Assembly (NCBI GenBank): GCA_900543555.1
Contig: UQRL01000021.1
Span: 1 to 41,198 of the forward strand
DNA length: 41,198 nt
From: an uncultured Oscillospiraceae bacterium
GTDB lineage: Bacteria; Bacillota; Clostridia; Oscillospirales; Acutalibacteraceae
Direction of reading: 5' to 3'
This document shows, piece by piece, positions 39,454 to 41,198 of this stretch. A program made the position numbers and the translations under genes. Under the pieces are notes generated by a model, which searched no databases, had not been told where the DNA came from, and saw only the letters and a list, made by a program, of their open reading frames with translations. Numbering within the stretch: position 1 is the stretch's first letter; every line of letters starts with the position of its first letter.

Positions 39454-40551
39454 ATGATTTTGACAGGATGGGGCGGCCTGCCCCTGATCACGGGAGGACA
39501 GAGCAGGGCCATCAACGGGGAAAACCCCCGGGGCGAAAAGGGAAGGGGCGGAACAGCCGCCAGCAATTTGGGCCCCTCCCGGAAGGGCTCTCCCTGCCTG
39601 GGCGAGATCCGGCCCGGGGAGACCGCCGTGCTGGGAGAGATCGAGGGCCCCGGCGTCATCCAGCACATCTGGATCACGGTGACGGACCGGACCTCGGACG
39701 CGGACTGCTTTGTGCTGCGGGACCTGGTCTTCCGCATCTATTGGGACGGGGAGGAGAAGCCCTCGGTAGAGGCGCCCCTGGGGGACTTTTTCTGCTGCGG
39801 CTTCGGCCAGGGCTGCCTTGTAAACTCCCTGCCCATGGTGGTGGCCCCCAACCGGGGCTTTAACTGCTACTTCCCCATGCCCTTCCAGAAGGGCGCCAGG
39901 ATCACCGTGGAAAACCAGCACAAAAACCCGGTGCCGGCGTTTTTCTTCCAGATTGACTACTGCCTGCAGAAAGTGCCGGAAAACGCCGGGTACTTCCACG
40001 CCCAGTGGCGGCGCCAGCGGCTGACGGAAAAGGCCAGGGACTATGTGGTGCTGGACAACGTCCATGGCCGGGGGCAGTATGTGGGCACCTATCTGGCCCT
40101 GACCACCCTGGAGCGCTACTGGTGGGGCGAGGGGGAGATGAAGTTCTACATCGACGGAGATGAGGAGTACCCCACCATCTGCGGCACGGGCACCGAGGAC
40201 TACTTTGGAGGGGCCTGGAGCTTTGCCAACCAGGTGGACGGCAGAACCGTGGAGCAGACCTACTGCACGCCCTTTTTGGGGTATCCCTTCTACTCCCACC
40301 ACGACACCACTGTCCACAACAACTACCACAACGACGACTGCCCGCCCATGCGGGGCTTTTACCGCTGGCACATCCCGGATCCCATCCACTTTGAGGAGGA
40401 TATCCGGGTGACCCTGCAGCAGATCGGTGTCTGCCACCGGGGGCTCTTCGAGCGCCAGGACGACGTGGCCACAGTGGCTTACTGGTATCAGGATAAGCCC
40501 TACACTGATTTCCCGCCCCTGCCGGAAAAGGAGGAGCGCTGGCCCCGGTAA
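39454..40551 (+). CDS. GH172 (DUF2961) family glycoside hydrolase-like protein
   Basis: This 365-residue protein carries the recognisable DUF2961 features: an N-terminal SRAINGENPRGEKGRGG stretch, PGVIQHIWITV, LRDLVFRIYWDGEEKPSVEAPLGDFF read in two adjacent pieces, and ICGTGTEDYFGGAW with the conserved TGTEDYF core, then MRGFYRWHIPDPI. The characterised GH172 members act on difructose dianhydride or D-arabinofuranosides. No signal peptide is seen, so it should act on imported oligosaccharides. AGAAGGAGG precedes ATG 39454. It stands alone, with the divergent MBL gene upstream. Confidence 0.88.
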   Translation: MILTGWGGLPLITGGQSRAINGENPRGEKGRGGTAASNLGPSRKGSPCLGEIRPGETAVLGEIEGPGVIQHIWITVTDRTSDADCFVLRDLVFRIYWDGEEKPSVEAPLGDFFCCGFGQGCLVNSLPMVVAPNRGFNCYFPMPFQKGARITVENQHKNPVPAFFFQIDYCLQKVPENAGYFHAQWRRQRLTEKARDYVVLDNVHGRGQYVGTYLALTTLERYWWGEGEMKFYIDGDEEYPTICGTGTEDYFGGAWSFANQVDGRTVEQTYCTPFLGYPFYSHHDTTVHNNYHNDDCPPMRGFYRWHIPDPIHFEEDIRVTLQQIGVCHRGLFERQDDVATVAYWYQDKPYTDFPPLPEKEERWPR

Positions 40552-40605
40552 GCCTTAGAAGGGCCCAGGGGAGAGCGCGCTCCTTCCCAGTTTATTATGG
40601 GTTAT

Positions 40606-40644
40606 GCCCTGTGCTTTTACAGGGCCCCTTCCTTGTGATTTTTT
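40606..40644 (+). terminator. Weak intrinsic terminator after the GH172 gene
   Basis: GCCCTGT (40606-40612) and ACAGGGC (40619-40625) flank a GCTTTT loop; a T6 run comes 13 bases later (40639-40644), so efficiency is doubtful. A palindromic GAGCGCGCTC lies just upstream. No gene was seen in 40552-40710. Confidence 0.45.
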
Positions 40645-40710
40645 CGTCATTGTACAGAAGGGAAAGAGTCTCTGTCAAGATAAAACCAATAGGTTTTAGG
40701 AGGAATTTTT

Positions 40711-41112
40711 ATGAAGATCGCAGTGACCTATGAAAACGGCCAGGTGTTCCAGCACTTCGGCCACACGGCCCAGTTCAAAATTTATGAGGCTCAGGAGGGC
40801 CGGGTGCTTTCCTCTCAGGTGGTGGATACCAACGGCTCCGGCCACGGGGCCCTGGCGGGCTTTTTGCAGGCCCAGGGCGTGGACACCCTCATCTGCGGCG
40901 GCATTGGCGGCGGCGCCAAAACAGCCCTGGCCCAGGCGGGCATCCAGCTGTACGGCGGCATCACCGGCAGCGCCGACCAGGCTGTGGAGGATTTGCTGGC
41001 GGGCAGGCTGGTTTTCCTGCCGGACGTGCTGTGCAGCCACCATGGGGAGGGCCACGGCGAAGGCCACTCCTGCGGGGAGCACGGCTGTGGAGAGCACGGG
41101 TGCCACGCCTAA
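40711..41112 (+). CDS. NifX/NifB-type (dinitrogenase iron-molybdenum cofactor biosynthesis) domain protein with His/Cys tail
   Basis: The 133-residue protein starts MKIAVTYENGQVFQHFGHT, the Nitro_FeMo-Co family opening. GVDTLICGGIGGGAKTAL and YGGITGSADQAVEDLLAG are also typical. From about residue 108 the tail becomes His-, Gly- and Cys-rich (CSHHGEGHGEGH, then CGEHG repeated), a likely metal-binding segment. Such small proteins in anaerobes without nitrogenase are thought to handle iron-sulphur or other metal clusters. TAGGAGGA lies 7-8 bases before the ATG. It is followed by a strong terminator, so it forms a one-gene unit. Confidence 0.9.
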   Translation: MKIAVTYENGQVFQHFGHTAQFKIYEAQEGRVLSSQVVDTNGSGHGALAGFLQAQGVDTLICGGIGGGAKTALAQAGIQLYGGITGSADQAVEDLLAGRLVFLPDVLCSHHGEGHGEGHSCGEHGCGEHGCHA

Positions 41113-41124
41113 AGAGAACATGGG

Positions 41125-41152
41125 AAAGGCCGCCCTTGGGGGCGGCCTTTTT
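41125..41152 (+). terminator. Intrinsic terminator of the NifX/NifB-type gene
   Basis: AAAGGCCGCCC (41125-41135) and GGGCGGCCTTT (41140-41150) form an 11-bp stem with a TTGG loop, followed by T residues to 41152. Confidence 0.92.
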
Positions 41153-41162
41153 GTATTTAGAA

Positions 41163-41185
41163 AACCACTCGCTAGGCGAGTGGTT
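41163..41185. repeat. Perfect inverted repeat at the window edge
   Basis: AACCACTCGC (41163-41172) and GCGAGTGGTT (41176-41185) flank a TAG loop. No T-run follows. It resembles the small end hairpins of IS200/IS605-type elements or a REP unit, but the window ends 13 bases later. Confidence 0.5.
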
Positions 41186-41198
41186 CCAGAAAAGGCTT

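Overview
The window looks like a chromosomal segment of a GC-rich Gram-positive anaerobe of the class Clostridia, most like Oscillospiraceae-type gut bacteria. The supporting signs are an rpsD-rpoA-rplQ ribosomal operon end, Firmicutes-style AGGAGG ribosome binding sites and TTGACA/TATAAT promoters, SLH-domain and LytR-CpsA-Psr envelope proteins, a membrane proton pyrophosphatase, and an aldo/keto reductase with a ferredoxin tail. No species can be named from the sequence alone. Gene boundaries below rest on reading frames, ribosome binding sites and recognised motifs; no database search was possible.

Layout. (1) 1-2105: end of the ribosomal alpha operon, with a 175-bp tandem duplication of the rplQ tail plus terminator. 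(2) 2134-3657, minus strand: a penicillin-binding-protein-like serine hydrolase. (3) 3850-5106: enolase. (4) 5174-19353: twelve closely packed or overlapping genes for a cell-surface glycopolymer. They encode a GT4 and two GT2 glycosyltransferases, two proteins sharing a COG5610-like domain (one with an added HAD domain), an ABC-2 exporter pair (permease and ATPase), two proteins carrying the D/E-D/E-G and HP motifs of bacterial sialyltransferases, a KdsB-like CMP-ulosonate synthetase, a DRE-TIM aldolase fused to a Rossmann-like transferase-type domain, and an LCP ligase. No flippase, polymerase or initiating phosphoglycosyltransferase was seen. (5) 19433-21785: promoter, structured leader with terminator, and H+-pyrophosphatase. 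(6) 21929-25321: a secreted SLH-anchored surface protein with an AT-richer ectodomain. (7) 25579-28609: an AT-richer insertion-like stretch with two putative DNA-binding proteins, followed by remnants of a flavin reductase, a flavodoxin and an alpha/beta hydrolase. (8) 28861-28947, minus: tRNA-Leu(CAG). (9) 29253-36900: a HAD hydrolase, a complete oligopeptide/dipeptide ABC importer and two metallophosphoesterases in a coupled chain. (10) 36963-41198: an aldo/keto reductase behind a palindrome-rich leader, an MBL-fold hydrolase (minus), a GH172/DUF2961 protein and a NifX/NifB-type protein with a His/Cys tail.

How the genes fit together. The strongest candidate for something new is the 11.9-18.1 kb part of the glycopolymer cluster. 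A CMP-ulosonate synthetase homologue sits beside a pyruvate-type aldolase and two proteins with sialyltransferase motifs, but without a recognisable PEP-dependent ulosonate synthase (KdsA or NeuB type). I infer a route in which an aldolase builds a 3-deoxy-2-ulosonic acid that is CMP-activated, transferred to a polymer, exported by the Wzm/Wzt-like pair and attached to the wall by the LCP protein. That pathway is inference; the domain calls are read from motifs.

Other points of interest are a compensatory base-pair change between the duplicated rplQ terminator regions, the H+-pyrophosphatase leader, the mosaic SLH protein, the two-repeat putative DNA-binding protein and the deletion-fused gene remnants.
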